From Paragordius varius (taxonomy: Eukaryota; Nematomorpha), in NCBI GenBank assembly GCA_964247055.1, contig OZ176053.1:2914001-2978000 (forward strand): a stretch of 64,000 bases of DNA, in the 5' to 3' direction. The position numbers were made by a program, and so were the translations under genes. A model generated the notes under the pieces. It did no database searches, was not told the origin of the DNA, and saw only the letters and a list, made by a program, of their open reading frames with translations. Below, one piece after another: positions 11,928-25,628 of the stretch (its first letter is position 1; the number at the start of each line of letters is the position of its first letter).

Positions 11928-14900
11928 ATGGGTAAAAAGCGAAAAAATTTATCTCAAAAACTTGTTAATCAGGAGAAAAGAATTGAGAAGGCGATTGATA
12001 AAGACCGTAAAAAGGCAAAAGAAGTATTAATTTTTACTAAAATAGGAAAAAATATCCGATATTTTAACTGACCTATGGCAAAACAAAAATGATAAAATTA
12101 CCAAAACATATCCATCTCCTCGAAGCGGGGCTACTCTTGTTTCTCATCCCACCAAAGATATACTTTACCTGTTTGGTGGTGAATATGATAATGGAAAAGA
12201 AGTTAATTATGCTTTTATTATAGATTGTTTTTTATGACGAACTATTTACCTACGATATAATAAAAGATGAATGGACATGTATGCGACATAAAATATCTCC
12301 AGGTGCTAGATCATCGCATCAAGTATTAATTAATTTAATATATCATAGATGGTAGCTTTTTCACATCAAGGAGGACAATTATGGTTATTTGGTGGAGAAT
12401 ACATAAGTAAGAGCCATTTACAAATACATCATTATAATGATCTTTGGTTGTATGATATTACTCGAAATGTATGGGAAAATATAAAGTATTCTTTCTATGC
12501 TAAATATATGCATGCAGATTAAATTCTGGTCCTTCACCTCGTAGCGGTCATAGAATGGTTGCACTCGATAAATTTATTGTGCTATTTGGTGGTTTTTTCA
12601 ATGACAACAAGTGTATTTTTAATCATTTTAATTTATTTTTTATTGCAACCTAATAAATATTTTTTTGGCATTTTAGGGCTTTTAATATATATAAAAATAT
12701 ATGGCATCTCTATTATTATATCCATTCCATTATAACAATATGACAATAAAATAGCTTTTAGAAATAAATCAAATTTCGCTTATCAATATACGACGAATAG
12801 TAAATTTAGGGACGAAATTTATACATTAATCACGCCGCGTTATAGGATTCATTTAAATAATTGTGGCCTAATATTTTTTTATCGGTGTTTAAATTGTCCT
12901 TAGATCTACTATAAATGGAATTTATATATGTTTATAAGCATTGTTATATTTTAGACGTTGCGAATATTTCAACGACTTATACGTATTTGATATCGAGAAT
13001 CGGATTTGGAACAAAATTGAAGGATTGAATCAAAAAGGAATTCGCCCACCACCCAGATCTGCATTCCATATGCTTGCATACACGGATAGCAATAATTCGA
13101 AGCCTAATGAAAAGTCCGAAAACGGTAATAAATAATAGAAAAACAATTTAAAATTATAAAAAATTGAAGATAATTTTTTGTTGTTAGAAACATGCAAATT
13201 CTTTTTTATATAAAATATTATTGTTATATTAATTTTAATGTTTTCTATATTAGAGAATGACTTTTCATTATCTCTTTTTTATATTGTTAAAAATTTGAAA
13301 CAAATTGTATTATCGTGATTGACATAAGCATATATAAAAAAGAAATTTTGTGGTGTCCCCTTTCCTTACTTGTGTTAAAAATATATTTAATTGATATTTT
13401 TTAATTAATTTTATAATCATTTTAACTCAATTTTTTATATACATATTAATTATCAAATTTCACATCTAAGGTATTCTTATATTTTGGGGATATGCCATAA
13501 CAAACGAAACTAGCGGCAAATCCAACATTAAAGATCTCAGCAATACAAAATCAAAGGCGCAAAAAGTCGCATCAAATTCCAATGGTGTTGGCAAAAATTA
13601 CATGGATATGTACAAGCTCATACCTGATACCACATGTAAGGATATATTTATTTTTTGTTTAATTATGCAATAAATTATGTTGTTGTTTTTTTGTGAAAAA
13701 ATAATAAATTTAGACAATTATAAGAATGTAATGCATTTTTTCCCTATTATTTTTTACTTTGGGGGATGATATTCTGGAACCGGAATCGAAACATTTGCAT
13801 CTTTCGGACTTTTTGTTTTGCCATATTTCTAATTATTAAAACCTATTTTAAAGCGTCTTTTTTAAAAAAATTATGCAAATATTATTCCAACCAACTTTTA
13901 TTGCCATCTCTCCGCTGTGTTGACCGGGATATGAAAATTTGCTTGGGCAAAGGCCAGTTTTTCTGAAATTTTTAAAATTATTACGCAAAGGCATGTGTTA
14001 CGTAAAAAATCACCTCAATAAACCATGAAACATGTATATCCCGAATAATACGATTACTTCATTGCAAGAAAACTCCTAATCTTTACCCAATTCATACAAT
14101 TGTTGATGGCTATTTTTACTATAACTGAACTGCATTGTTTTTTAACAAACAATTAGCTTTCGATGTTATTTATCGCAGCCTAAAAATTATCTATTGACAA
14201 ATGTCTCCTTTTAAATTTGCATATAACAATCCTCCGAAATCGAATCTACTTGGTTATTATAAATATTGATGTTATGGAAAAAAATGAAATATTTTTTATA
14301 GTAAATTCACGTAATATGATCTATATATAATTTTTTACAATAGTTCAAAATTGGCGCTGGCATCCCCTCAAACAAAAAATGGGTGCAACCATGACAATCG
14401 AACAATCTTCAACTCTATACAGGTGTGGAGCTAGTTCATTGTGTTACGGTTCTGGTCGAATATTACTTTTTGGTGGGGTTTATGATCAACATGAGACTGA
14501 CGATAGGATAAGTAAGTAAGGTTTTTATATTTTTATTTGGTTTTACTTAATATATTTTAAAATAGATACAAAAAATCAATTAAAATACGAAATTTTTATC
14601 TTGAAGTTAGAATAAAATTTTAGGGAATTAAAGTTAATTTTAACAGCCATTTTTTGTAGGGTCATATTATTATCATTATTATTATTATAATGTTTCATAT
14701 ATTAATATTTTGTTTATTTTTAAAACGTTTCTGCAAACTTTCTGGCTAGTTTATTTATTACTAGCACAAATCTCATGCAGCTACACAGCCCGAGGAAGTC
14801 CTTCTGACTTATGGGGGGAGGGGGGGAGCTATTTTAAAAAAGGGATCAATAAAATGATCCATATATGTGGATTATTTCGAATCATTATTTAATAGCTATG

Positions 14901-17900
14901 ATCTCATAGGATTTTCTAAAAGTTGCATTCAATATCTTTTTTACTGGTGTAAAAGCCCCAAATTGACAGCTAACGGAAAAAACCGCTATACTATAATTTT
15001 TACCTTTTTATGGGTAGTATTTAAAGCCTTAATTGAACTTGTGTGACTTCTTAAGTTTTTTGAAAATTATCTCCAAAGCCACGCCATTTTATGTCGTCTC
15101 AGTTTTAACCGGTAGACCCCTACCAATAGGCCTATATGGAAAAAGCGCTAAGTTAAATTTTTTGTCTTTATAGGGAATTCGAAAAACTACCTTAACACTA
15201 AATAATTGTTATATGATGGCGTATTTTTAGGGCATAAGGCCCCAAATAAACGGCTAATAAAAAAAGGCCTGACCTTAATTTTTACCTAGTTACGGGTAAT
15301 ATTTCGAACCTTAAATGAGCTCATATCGCATAAGTTTTCTTTAAAATAGTTCCAAAACAACGTAATTTCTATATAGTGGCACAAAACAAAAAAAAGCGCT
15401 TGATTAAAATTTTTGGCTTTTTACGGATGCTCTCATTAGTTTTTTGAAAAAATTGCTTCAAAATTAAAAAATCATTCTATGGTGGCGTATTTTTCAGGGC
15501 ATAAAGGGCCTAATTAACGGCTAGTTTTAAAACCGCACGGTATAAATGTTTGCCTTGTTACGGGTAAAATTTTCAGCAGCTATTGAACTCATATAGCCTG
15601 ATTGGTTTTCTGAAACTTAGCCCCAAAGGCACGCCATTTCGATATGACGGGTCAGTTTTTAGCGGGTACTCCTTACCCAGCAGCTATCATCAAAGAAACG
15701 GTTGACTAAAATTTTTGCCTTTTATCAGGAATACCTGGAATCGTTATTGATTTTTACCGTCTCATACTTTGGGCGGAAAATAGAATTAAAAAATTATTTT
15801 TGTGGACTTAATTTTTTGAGAAAATGGCATTTTACGGGGGGAGCGGGTAAAAAGAGGGCCTAAATTAAAAAAGCAAGCCGACTATGTTCGGCGCAATCGA
15901 AAAAAAGTAAAAAATTATATTGGAAATAGAATGGTCCAACACGTTTTCCGGAAAATTGTCTCAAAGACACGATTTTTGTGGACTTGTGTTTTCAAAAAAA
16001 CCGTTTTTTACACGTGGTGGGCCCGAACTGGGGGCTTAATTCAAAAAAAGGACGAAGCTATTGTCGGGGCATTCATTAATGATTATATTTTTCGATGTTT
16101 GGATTTAAATGGGTCTACCGGTTTCCCGGAAACAGATCACAAAGCCACCACTTTCCATTTTATTAAATATATAAATTATTGGTTAATTAAATTTACCACA
16201 TATATTATGGACTCTTAGGGTTTAAATTATATAATTGTTAATCAATGCTATGCTAAATTTTAATTTTTAGAGCATATTAAAACAATAATTACAACCATAT
16301 TAATTTTAAAAAAATGATATACATATCTTGATAGATAGTCAATTTTTCAACGATATGTTTCAATTCGATATTGGGACAGGGGTATGGGTCCCATTTCCAA
16401 TCCTTAAACAGCATCGGAATGATCCACAAACTTGTGCAGATGAACAATCTACAATCATTGACAATGAAATGTCGGATTCAATAAAACGCTCTAAAATTTG
16501 TAATGGCTCATCAACAAATAGTGCAATATGTTCCCCACTGTTGAGTAATGAATGGTAATTTTTTTACTCTTTTATTTGTAAATAAAACAATTATAATTTG
16601 GTTCTGATTCTTTACCGTGGAAAAAAGAAAATGTATTGATTATATACTTTATTTTTAGTTATCATTTCGGTTCTACTATCCGATTTATCACACTGTGTTT
16701 AAGGTTAAACGCTGATAACCATTTTTTTATGATTTGATTAGCTTTTCCCTGCGTCATTTAGTAACCCAATTATGTCGCAGCGCGTTTTTAAAGGAATCAA
16801 ACTATAATTTGATACTAATTGGTCTATACATTTTCGTAATATCATGATCTCATATTTATGCGTTTTTCCATTCCATAGAACTCTCTGTGACCCGGCCTTT
16901 ATACGGAGATTATATGATCTAGCTTAAAACGTTAGTTTTACAGAAGCTGGGGCTAAATACAGCAAATAAAAATCACAATGTTTGACGCATTTATATATGA
17001 AAAAATACTCATGAATATAAATTACATTTTCTCGATTATTTGAAGGCAATACATTCTGATTTATGTGGGGCCTGGGGCCTAATATAAGAGACCATTGACA
17101 AATGAATATATATGGTTTCTCTCATTTTATTATCTCTATATATTTGTACATCTTAGTTGTCAACCAGAAATAAAAGCATCAAAAAACAAAACTAGACAGC
17201 AAAATTGTGAAGGAGACGCCGAAAATAATTTATACAAAATACCACCCGAGAATTGTATTAGACCATGTCCACGCATGAAATCTGCATGCACAGCCCATTA
17301 TAAAAATGGCTCTAATCTAATGTCTGTCTTTCTTTTTGGCGGTATGTTAGAAACGTCTAAAAACGCTCCCAGAAATGATCATTGTCCATCAACTGAAGAG
17401 TCGACATCCCCCTCCTCAGAAAGCGATGATGAAAATGAAGTTTATATAATTTTTTTGTGATGTTTAGACAAAATATGATTCATAAATTGTTATGGTTTAT
17501 GTAGTAAATTGGTATAGGTTTTGAGGTTTTTATGGCTTATTCTTCATTTGTCAAAAAAATATTGTTAAAAACGGGATCTCACAAAAAATTAAATTAAAAT
17601 TATACCATTGTTAAGCACAAAATGACATAAATATTTAAGTACTACTATAATTCGTACAAAATTGCCATAATTGGTTTGAAAATATATTAAACCTTTTTTT
17701 AAATTTCTTTATATGTATGTTAATTACATATATACAAAAAATAGTTTTGTGTAGGGTTTGGGTTTTTTGACAGAAAAAACAACCGGTCTCTCCTTATAAT
17801 TATAGTTTTTAGTGGTAATATGTAGTCCTTATTATAAGAAATTATGAAATATTCCAATTAACTATACCAAATAATCGAGTTTAATTATTTCAATGCTTTA

Positions 17901-18796
17901 AAAAGTATTTATTGATAATTTTTATAATTAAACACAAATTTATATTAAATATAAGTTTTAGACCATGATTTTATATTAATTTTATTCAGTTGATAAACTA
18001 ATATGTAGCTTTTCACCGATTACTTTAAATACATTGATTGGGTAGTTTAACCATAGTTATTGTTATGAAAGTAAAAAGTATAATATGATGATACAAAGGT
18101 TCGCAAAAGTATTTGACTGGGTTCTTGATATAATATTTTCATTACCCAAATAAAATATGTTGGTATATTTCTTTTATAGAATTCATCTGATACTATTGAG
18201 AATGTTCATAAGGGCACCCAAAATATTTTAAAACAACCTGAAGATGACATAACCATTATTTTTGATGATTTTTATCGGCTAGATTTAGCATTCAACTCCA
18301 AAAGGTAGAAATTTGTCTTTTCTTTTAGCAATGAAATATTGATTTTTAAACAAAGTCAATAATATGATTTTAGTGTATTAGCAATTAATAAATACCGCTA
18401 ACAATTTTTTTAGCTATTTTAAGTATATTTTTTAATTTATTTATCAAAAGAAATGTCAAAAATAGGATAATAATTTTATTGATTATATGATAAATTTTGA
18501 TTTTCATATTTTATTCTCTAGCGGAAATGCTTTGGAATAGGTGTTTAATATAATTTATTTATACAAATAATTATGGGTTAAAATATTTTTTAATAATTAT
18601 TATAACAGTTGAAAAAATTATACAAATAATTATGTTTTTTTAATTGTATTTATTGTCCGATTATAGCAAAAAAGGTGGAATAACTGAACGACATTGGGTA
18701 CAACTTAACTCGGGATCTCATCAAAACAATATTTCAAATTATTATTCGGATTCGATAACTGAATCTAATGAAAGCAGCGACAATTCTTTGGAATAA
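11928..18796 (+). CDS. KLHDC4: KLHDC4-like kelch-repeat protein, 12 exons
   Basis: Orthologue-like match to KLHDC4, a kelch beta-propeller protein of poorly known function. Exons: 11928-12023, 12046-12201, 12224-12322, 12349-12485, 12518-12610, 12955-13124, 13471-13635, 14344-14511, 16335-16554, 17157-17439, 18180-18304 and 18667-18796. This gives 613 residues in one continuous frame. The first four introns are 22, 22, 26 and 32 nt; the rest are 344-1,823 nt. The MGKKRKN start, lysine-rich N-terminus and acidic Ser/Glu C-terminus fit the family. Kelch strands with FGG occur at about residues 75, 131, 186, 348 and 495. A sixth reads IFWGYA near 255, where one glycine of the pair is replaced by Trp. 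Other landmarks are GGQLWLFGGEY, GPSPRSGHRMVA and FNDLYVFD. The stop TAA lies within AATAAA (18792-18797). Intron 8 carries a large interspersed repeat. The family is secure by order of motifs; the molecular role is unknown. Confidence 0.93.
14760..16185 (+). repeat. Unclassified interspersed repeat R1, long copy with internal tandem units
   Basis: Lies in KLHDC4 intron 8. It starts with ACTAGCACAAATCTCATG and ends near 16,185 with ACAGATCACAAAGCCA. The same ends recur at 41.9-42.6 kb. The middle contains three imperfect tandem units of about 270-285 bp (starting near 14,948, 15,231 and 15,498), each with GCATAAGG-C-C, TTACGGGTAAT and CGCCATTT landmarks. There is no long open frame. Its composition is less AT-rich than the surrounding intron. 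The class is unknown; I see no terminal inverted repeats or LTRs. Confidence 0.7.
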
Positions 18797-19207
18797 ATGC
18801 AATATATACTTATTTTTCATCATCTGTTATGTCAATTTTGAATATGGTCTTGTTTTTGGCCTGTTGAAACTGTTTTATCCTAGCTTTGGGATGTGAATCT
18901 TTAATACATGAAGATATTTTATTAAATAAATTTGTCTAAATAATTAATTACATGTTCTACTATGTGTTCTGGTGAGGAATCTGAGCGATTAAGTATATTT
19001 ACATTTATGAGACAATGTTTGTCAAGCCATTTCTTAATTTTTTCGACCTTTCTATCAAACATTATCGGTTGTTACTTGTATATGAAGATCATGATCCATT
19101 ATTTTAGGCGAAAATATTATTTCTTTTACTTTGGTGGAAAAACATGCTTTTAAAATCATCACCCAGTTTTATATGTCATATGCCAAACGCTTATTTGGTT
19201 AATCACC
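18797..19207 (+). other. Intergenic gap between KLHDC4-like and mL45 genes
   Basis: 411 bp separate the KLHDC4-like stop from the mL45 start on the same strand. The poly(A) hexamer of the upstream gene overlaps its stop, so most of this gap is available as promoter of the downstream gene. No specific element is recognised. A 63-codon open frame from 18,962 has no support. Confidence 0.5.
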
Positions 19208-21847
19208 ATGCTTTCTGCGTTTGATAAATTTGCCTCGATTACTTGCCGTGGTTCTGTACGTAATGTATCCTATAAAATGAAATCTAAACATTGGAATCCA
19301 AAATATAAATATGCTCGTCAGCAAAAATACAAATATATAGAATTGATTGATACAGATGTTCTTTTTGACCGTCAAAAGTTAACTACAGAAGAAATTCGCT
19401 CACAAATGAAACGAAAAGGTAATATATCGTATATGTTAAGGGGTTTTACCCTATAGACCATATATGGAAAAACCGATGCATATTAGTTCTACTGCGGGAG
19501 TGTATGAACCTTATGTTCCAATTGAGGGGGATGGTAAAAGTTTTGACCTTAAAAACAAAATTAAAGAACAATATGAGGAGATTGTTTTAAAGGGTATATG
19601 AATTTATTAAATTATAGGGAGATCTATGCTTGATGTCCAAAAACTTAAAAGAATTGAACCCAATTTTAGCCTTAAGACATTTCCCTCACTGGCTCAAGAA
19701 ATTTATATAAAGGCCCACGAGGCACTAGTTAAATACGATGAAAAAGAACTGCATGATTTGGTGACAGAAAAAGCTTATATTGATATGACTCATGGTCTAG
19801 AATATTGCACCGTAATTTTTCGTTAACATTATGTTAAATATTATAATATAAATTAATAGTTACCGTTAAAAGCTAAAAATAATGTAAGGCATCACAATGG
19901 TTTTAATGTAAAGAATTTGCAATACATTTATGCATATTTATTTCTTGCTCTAGCTCATTCCTCGTTTTTATTAGATCTTAGCCTAAGTTCAATTTAAAAA
20001 TAAAACTAGAAACAAATTGAAGGTTATTTAGGATCTCAGGTCAGGATTTGTCCTCGATATGAATAAATATTTAACAATGAAAGCTCATTGATTATGATTT
20101 CATAAATTTTTGTCTTTTTTGGGGGAAGGGGGTGGACAAGACCGGACGTAAAAATATGGATTCTTTTATTATTTTTTAAAATTAGTTTATTGGTTGATAT
20201 TTTATTCATTGCTGTATTCAGTTATTAAAACATTTTTTAATTATTAAAAATCATGGGCATAATATTATCACGGTTAGGCGTGTGGTAATTAAAAATATAC
20301 GAATTGTGTTTCTTGATATTACTTAAATCATAAATCGGTACCAAAAAGTACCCTTTACGGTGGATGCCATTCAAACAAGCATACTTTGTTCAATTTTAGC
20401 TTAAACATTTACTTGGACTTTATCGCTGTTTTTAAAGAAAGCTAAACCTATTTTTTATATTTTTTAAACACTATAAATAATTTATTTTTTTATAATCCAT
20501 TAAACAGCTGTAAATTTTTAAATCTATTTAAACTAACTTATTTTTTTCTCACCTTTTTCTTTTTCTACTACACATTTTCTTCCCGTTGGGGAGGTTGTGG
20601 AAAGGAATGCCATCCTCACATAAAAAATTTGGGAAAAATGCAAAAATTACTAGTAAATCCCATATTGTAATACGGTTTTAACAAAAGCTAGTTTTAGACA
20701 GAAACTTTTTTAGCACAATTTACACATCATAAGTAATTTTCATGAAACATTTTTGGTTATATATTTTGTTCATTTAAAATTTTTACCTCTTAACTATTTT
20801 ATATTAATCAAAGTTGATATTGTGTAACAGATTATATTCATTAGATGAAATGGGACTTCATTGAATCTTTGGAGCCGCCAAGAATCGTTCATGCCAGAGT
20901 TTTTCCTTTTTCAGATCCGAAAGCCCCTCCCGATTTTGCGCAAATAACTGTACGGTTTTTCACGAAACAACGGCTAGCCATATATGATCGGTTTGGGCGA
21001 TTGTTTTATGGTAAACTTGATCTATACACATTTTTTAAGTTTTGAATAAAGTTTTATAATTAAAACTTTTATATTTACAAATTAAATAGACGGCAAACAC
21101 ACTAATTTTGCATTACAACAGTTTGGATGAATCGCATTAAGAACAATCAGACATTTTTGATGATTTTTTAAGTCAAATCATCATACATTACTGTATTAAC
21201 TTAATTCAGTATAAAATTATACGGACAAACACGTTAATTAACTTAATTTTTGGATATTGTGTAGCTGAAGTGTTATTGTATTATTAAGCTGAATTATAAT
21301 ATCAATAACAATGCAATAAATTAATTTTATTTGAATGTTTAAAATTGTTAATTATTTATAGAAATGTGTGTGGGTAATCAATTATATAATTTAAAATTGT
21401 AATTTAATAATTTATATAGGAAAAACGTTAAAAGAGTGTGGTTGTGCAAAAAATATGTCTTCGTATATTTTTACGTTTTCTCCGTATAATTTTTAATTTT
21501 TACTGTACTTTTTCATAATGATTGTTATATGGTATCTTAAAGATTTATTAAATTTAAAGTGAAGTTTTCAATAATTTGCTCTAGGAAATTCACCATTTTC
21601 CACGGAAACTACACCCACTGACGTTTTGGAATATGTCGTGTTTGAAAATCATATAGTTGACACTTATGGTAAGTGGAGATTGCATGCAAAAATTATTCCT
21701 GATTGGATGAAAGATGATCATCCCTCCAATAAACAAAATAAATCTCAAGTCATTTCAACCTTTATTCAACAATCAGGGCCATCAGCATCACCGCACACAA
21801 ATGAACAAAATAATGATACCATTGTAAACATGTACAAACAAACTTAA
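19208..21847 (+). CDS. MRPL45: Mitochondrial large-subunit ribosomal protein mL45, 5 exons
   Basis: Component of the mitochondrial large ribosomal subunit, related to Tim44 and placed at the peptide exit and membrane-contact side. Exons: 19208-19428, 19457-19593, 19618-19811, 20845-21010 and 21585-21847. This gives 326 residues (human 306) in a continuous frame. Introns are 28, 24, 1,033 and 574 nt. Family landmarks in order: STAGVYEPYVPIEGDGK, FSLKTFPSLAQEIYIKAHEAL, LHDLVTEKAYIDMT, WDFIESLEPPRIVHARV, FAQITVRFFTKQRLAIYDRF and DVLEYVVFENHIVDTYGKWR. The N-terminus is basic and hydroxylated, as expected for mitochondrial import. The first donor was set by protein homology (GTATATG at 19429), because using GTAATA nine bases earlier breaks the frame. 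AATAAA overlaps the stop (21846-21851). It probably has its own promoter despite the close upstream neighbour. Confidence 0.94.
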
Positions 21848-23868
21848 ATAAAATAAATAAGTTTTATATAAAGAAATGATTAAAAACTAATTTGATAAAT
21901 TTGGTCGCTTTTAAAAAAATATTTTTTTATTCTTTGGGTCATGGTTTTAGTCTGATTTTTTACCATATGTTTTACGCCTGAAACTATTTCAGAATCCTTA
22001 CAATAAGATAAAGGCTTAAATTTAGAACCCGATCTTACGTTCTAAAAAATCATTTCATTTGGTAAAAACGCGGTTTTATATTTTTCGTGAAACTTATTAA
22101 CATTTTAAGATTATTGTGGGGTTATACAGATGATAGTATTAAATTTTTTAATTAATAATATAAAGTTTTGAACGTAGCCGTTTGGGAAACTTAATTAGTT
22201 TTTTTAATAGTTTCAATTTACCGCGTTTTCTTGAACCTTTAAACTCATATATACTAAAAAAATGTTTGACTTAAAAGGCAATGATATTCGTAAGCTTCAA
22301 AAGTCTATATATTTAACACCCGTTAAAATAGGTCATATCTCTCACAATAAACCTAAAACACTATAAACTTCTGGTATTCAAAAAATCGGCCGCATAAAGT
22401 TTTTTTTTGTGTCAAGAGCAAGCCACAACCGACAAACATTGCTTATGCGGGTTTTTAAAAACTAAAATAAACCAAATATTTTGTAATAAAATTTGAAAAT
22501 TGACATATTTTAATGTAAACCAATATTTTTGGACTACAAATCTGATTATCATAACAGGCTAATCTATAACGTCCGTATTATATGTCTCTTAACACATTTT
22601 ATTTTAAAATATGGCGCCTTGATGTGAATCGAAACAAAACAATAAGGATAACTTTAACTTTGTATTTTAATTTTTAATTGGCACATCTTGCTAAAACTCA
22701 ATATATCCTTATTCTTTGCGATTTCATTCAAATAATTCTTTTAAACTGGGATCATTATAATCGATGAATTCTAATGCGTATGATCAAAACCGAAGCATAT
22801 CTTCTCAAAATTAAGTTTCTATAATTAAGGAATTACCGAATGCAACGGAATTTTTTTAAAAACTAAAAATAAATAATATCAATTGCACTCAAAAATTTTT
22901 AAAATAAAAAAAACTTTTGATTAAGGATCAGCATTTTTAGGGCCGCAGTTCGAGTATCGCTCCCATGAACTCAGTTTATATAGGATGCATTTGCTACTTA
23001 AATCGAATTGTAGCAAAACTATTCAAGTATAAACATTCATCCCCTAATAACAGCTAACAATTGTCTTAAGTTTTGAATTTAATTTAAGTTAAAAAAATTC
23101 ATCAATACTGAAAATTCAAAAATAATTACTCTGAAACTCTTTATTTTACAGTTATCGGCATGTTCATTTACCTTAAAATTATGGGTAATTATCATAATAT
23201 CCTAAAAGGTATCGATTAATACTAAAAAACCACAACAATTAATTATTTTAACCGCATCAATATGGCTCTTTTATTGAGAAACCATTATTGGTTTTTTTAG
23301 GAATACCAACCAACGTGTGTGGTTTTGACATTAAGAATATTAAAAATGTTTGTCTGCATTTTAACCTCGCTTTTTAATACAGGTTAATTGCAAATTATTA
23401 TATATATATACGTAATATATATTTATCATAAAATGAAATGCGTCTGGAGTCTAGACATAATAATTTTTATGATTATTTTTTTATATTGTTGCGCGCATGA
23501 AAGATTAGTTTATTGTTACATTCTTCTTTGTGGTTTTTTTTTCATATAGATAGCTAGTTGTTAGATAGCTTTCATGTCTAAAAAAATGAAATTATTAAAA
23601 AATAATAATTCTTTGATGGTGGCACACAGCGGCGTTTGTGTTGTTATTATCCATAACTTGCGCATTTTTCTTTTTATATATATATACAATTGATTAAAAG
23701 TATATCATATGCTTACTTTATGGTTTGTCATTAATATGATTGAAGGAAAGTTTTTTTTAGTGCGGAATGTATTAAAAACGGCTTCGTCTACCAATATAAA
23801 AATAGTTCGGCCAATGGTTTTAATTAGATGATAATATTTGTTTTATGAGAGCGTTCATTAGTTATTAA
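21848..23868. other. AT-rich stretch without a gene
   Basis: No exon, RNA gene or strongly recognisable repeat. There are scattered (TA)n runs, one near 23,400. Start of a gene-poor tract that runs to 30.5 kb. Confidence 0.45.
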
Positions 23869-24448
23869 CACTTGGATACAACACACTCATTTTAGTCCTT
23901 CGATTCAAATTGGGGTAGTTGGATACCCCAGGCCTTTTTAAAAACAAATACTTTAAAAAGTATGGAAATATTCTAAACCATGGCAAAATTTTGCACTTAT
24001 ATAACATTTATAAACCGAAATATATAAAAAATTTTATTCAAAAATACTTGATATTACTTATTTTAAGCTAAACCCAAAGGTAAAAATTTCGTCAACGTGA
24101 CATGTGTCAAATTGTAAAATTAAAAAATAATACAAAATAAACCGCTTTTCTATTTCAATCAATGTTAGATGTAAATTATATAAAAAATTAGCTTTAGTTT
24201 TAACCTTAAAATCAAATGAAGACGATATTTTGCAAAAATTTTGTAAAATAAAAATGGCGTCGAAGTAGTTAGAGATGGAACTTTTTTTTCAAAACAATAT
24301 TTTATCAAGATATTTTGGCATATTTATATAATTTTTATCAGGATAGCAGCATAAATTTAAATTGGGACCGTTTCCTTCAGTATTTTTTTAAAAATATTAA
24401 TTTAAATTTAGTCTGGGGTATTTAGATACCCCAATTTGAATCGAAGTG
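23869..24448 (+). mobile_element. piggyBac-like MITE, copy B (best-preserved ends)
   Basis: 580 bp flanked by TTAA on both sides (23,865-23,868 and 24,449-24,452). It starts CACTTGGATACAACAC and ends GAATCGAAGTG. Subterminal inverted repeats are TTCGATTCAAATTGGGGTA at the left and TACCCCAATTTGAATCGAAG at the right. The whole length aligns by eye with copies A (1.95-2.51 kb, opposite orientation) and C (38.9-39.4 kb). TTAA duplication with CACTT/AAGTG ends is the hallmark of the piggyBac superfamily. No open frame of note, so non-autonomous. Confidence 0.8.
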
Positions 24449-24452
24449 TTAA

Positions 24453-25628
24453 TTTTATTTAATTTTTTTATTGCTCAAATTTTATATGTTATCTAAAATT
24501 GTAACAAAAAAATAAATCATACATGATCACATATCATTCCATATTATAACGCACATATTTCTTTTTTTTGCTACTTAACTTTAACGGAATAATATTTGTG
24601 TAAAATAAAAATTACCATTTACAATATTAGGACTAATTTTAAATTTATGAATTAGATATCTTTTTAATTAAAAACAATATTAATATTGTTTTTTGAAAAA
24701 AATTATAAATTTGTAGTTTAGATTTTTGTTCAAACAAACTTATTATTTTTTTGATAATGCATTCTTTATCATTATACCAAAATATTTTTATAACCCCATG
24801 TAAAATCAAAATTCACCTGTATTGTTTTAGCCTTTAGATGTTTCGTGTTTTTGAAGGTTAATTTCACCATTTATTCACAAGAAACTTTGCTAAAAGTGTA
24901 AAATTATCGATTTTTATGTCTGTTACTTTTACAAGGTCTCTTGAAAAATTTATGAGTAACATTGTTTAAGTCCAAAACTATTGCAAAATTTAATATTTGT
25001 AAATCAGTAAAAAAATTTCAAATTATCAATTTATTATATTTAGTAATGTAAAATGATAATAAAAGAAGGAATGGTCAAAATTGAAACAATGATAAGAGTT
25101 TTCTAGAATGGATTTTAATCATTTTATTAATCTAGGGAATAATGGTGCTCTGTTTGTTTGTTATAAAAACATATTTTTTATCATTATTATTATGGAGACA
25201 AAAATTTTTTTAAGAAATATAAAAATTTATATGGTGTATCCAAATTTTTTTGATTAATCTCCTAAAAAGTTCTAGTAATCTTGTTGCGTTATTACTATCA
25301 AAATTTAATAAATCTTTCAAATGGTCTTTGAGTGTCATTTTTTATCTGGTATTAAATTGTTTAATTTACTTAATAAATCGAAATTCCATGAGAGTTATTT
25401 CCTAAAAAATAAATTATTTTTTGTTAAAGGAAAAACAAAGATGTTTTAATGATTTTAATATTTTATCTTGTGATTTATTGGATATTGAATAATAAAAATA
25501 CATCATTCTTTTTGAATTAAAACCGTAATTTGATTTATACTTTAAGTATTTTTTGTTAGTATTTGTAAAATATTTGAAATATCGATGTATTGTTCGACCT
25601 AACCAAAAGTAATACCAACTGTCTAAAT
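24453..25628. other. AT-rich stretch without a gene
   Basis: Nothing supported. It holds a minus-strand open frame around 25,414-25,665 that runs into the hAT-like element and has no homology I can name. Confidence 0.4.

Noticed and set aside
18962-19153. 63-codon open frame between KLHDC4 and mL45
   Set aside because: No family motif, AT-driven hydrophobic content, and no splice link to the mL45 frame.
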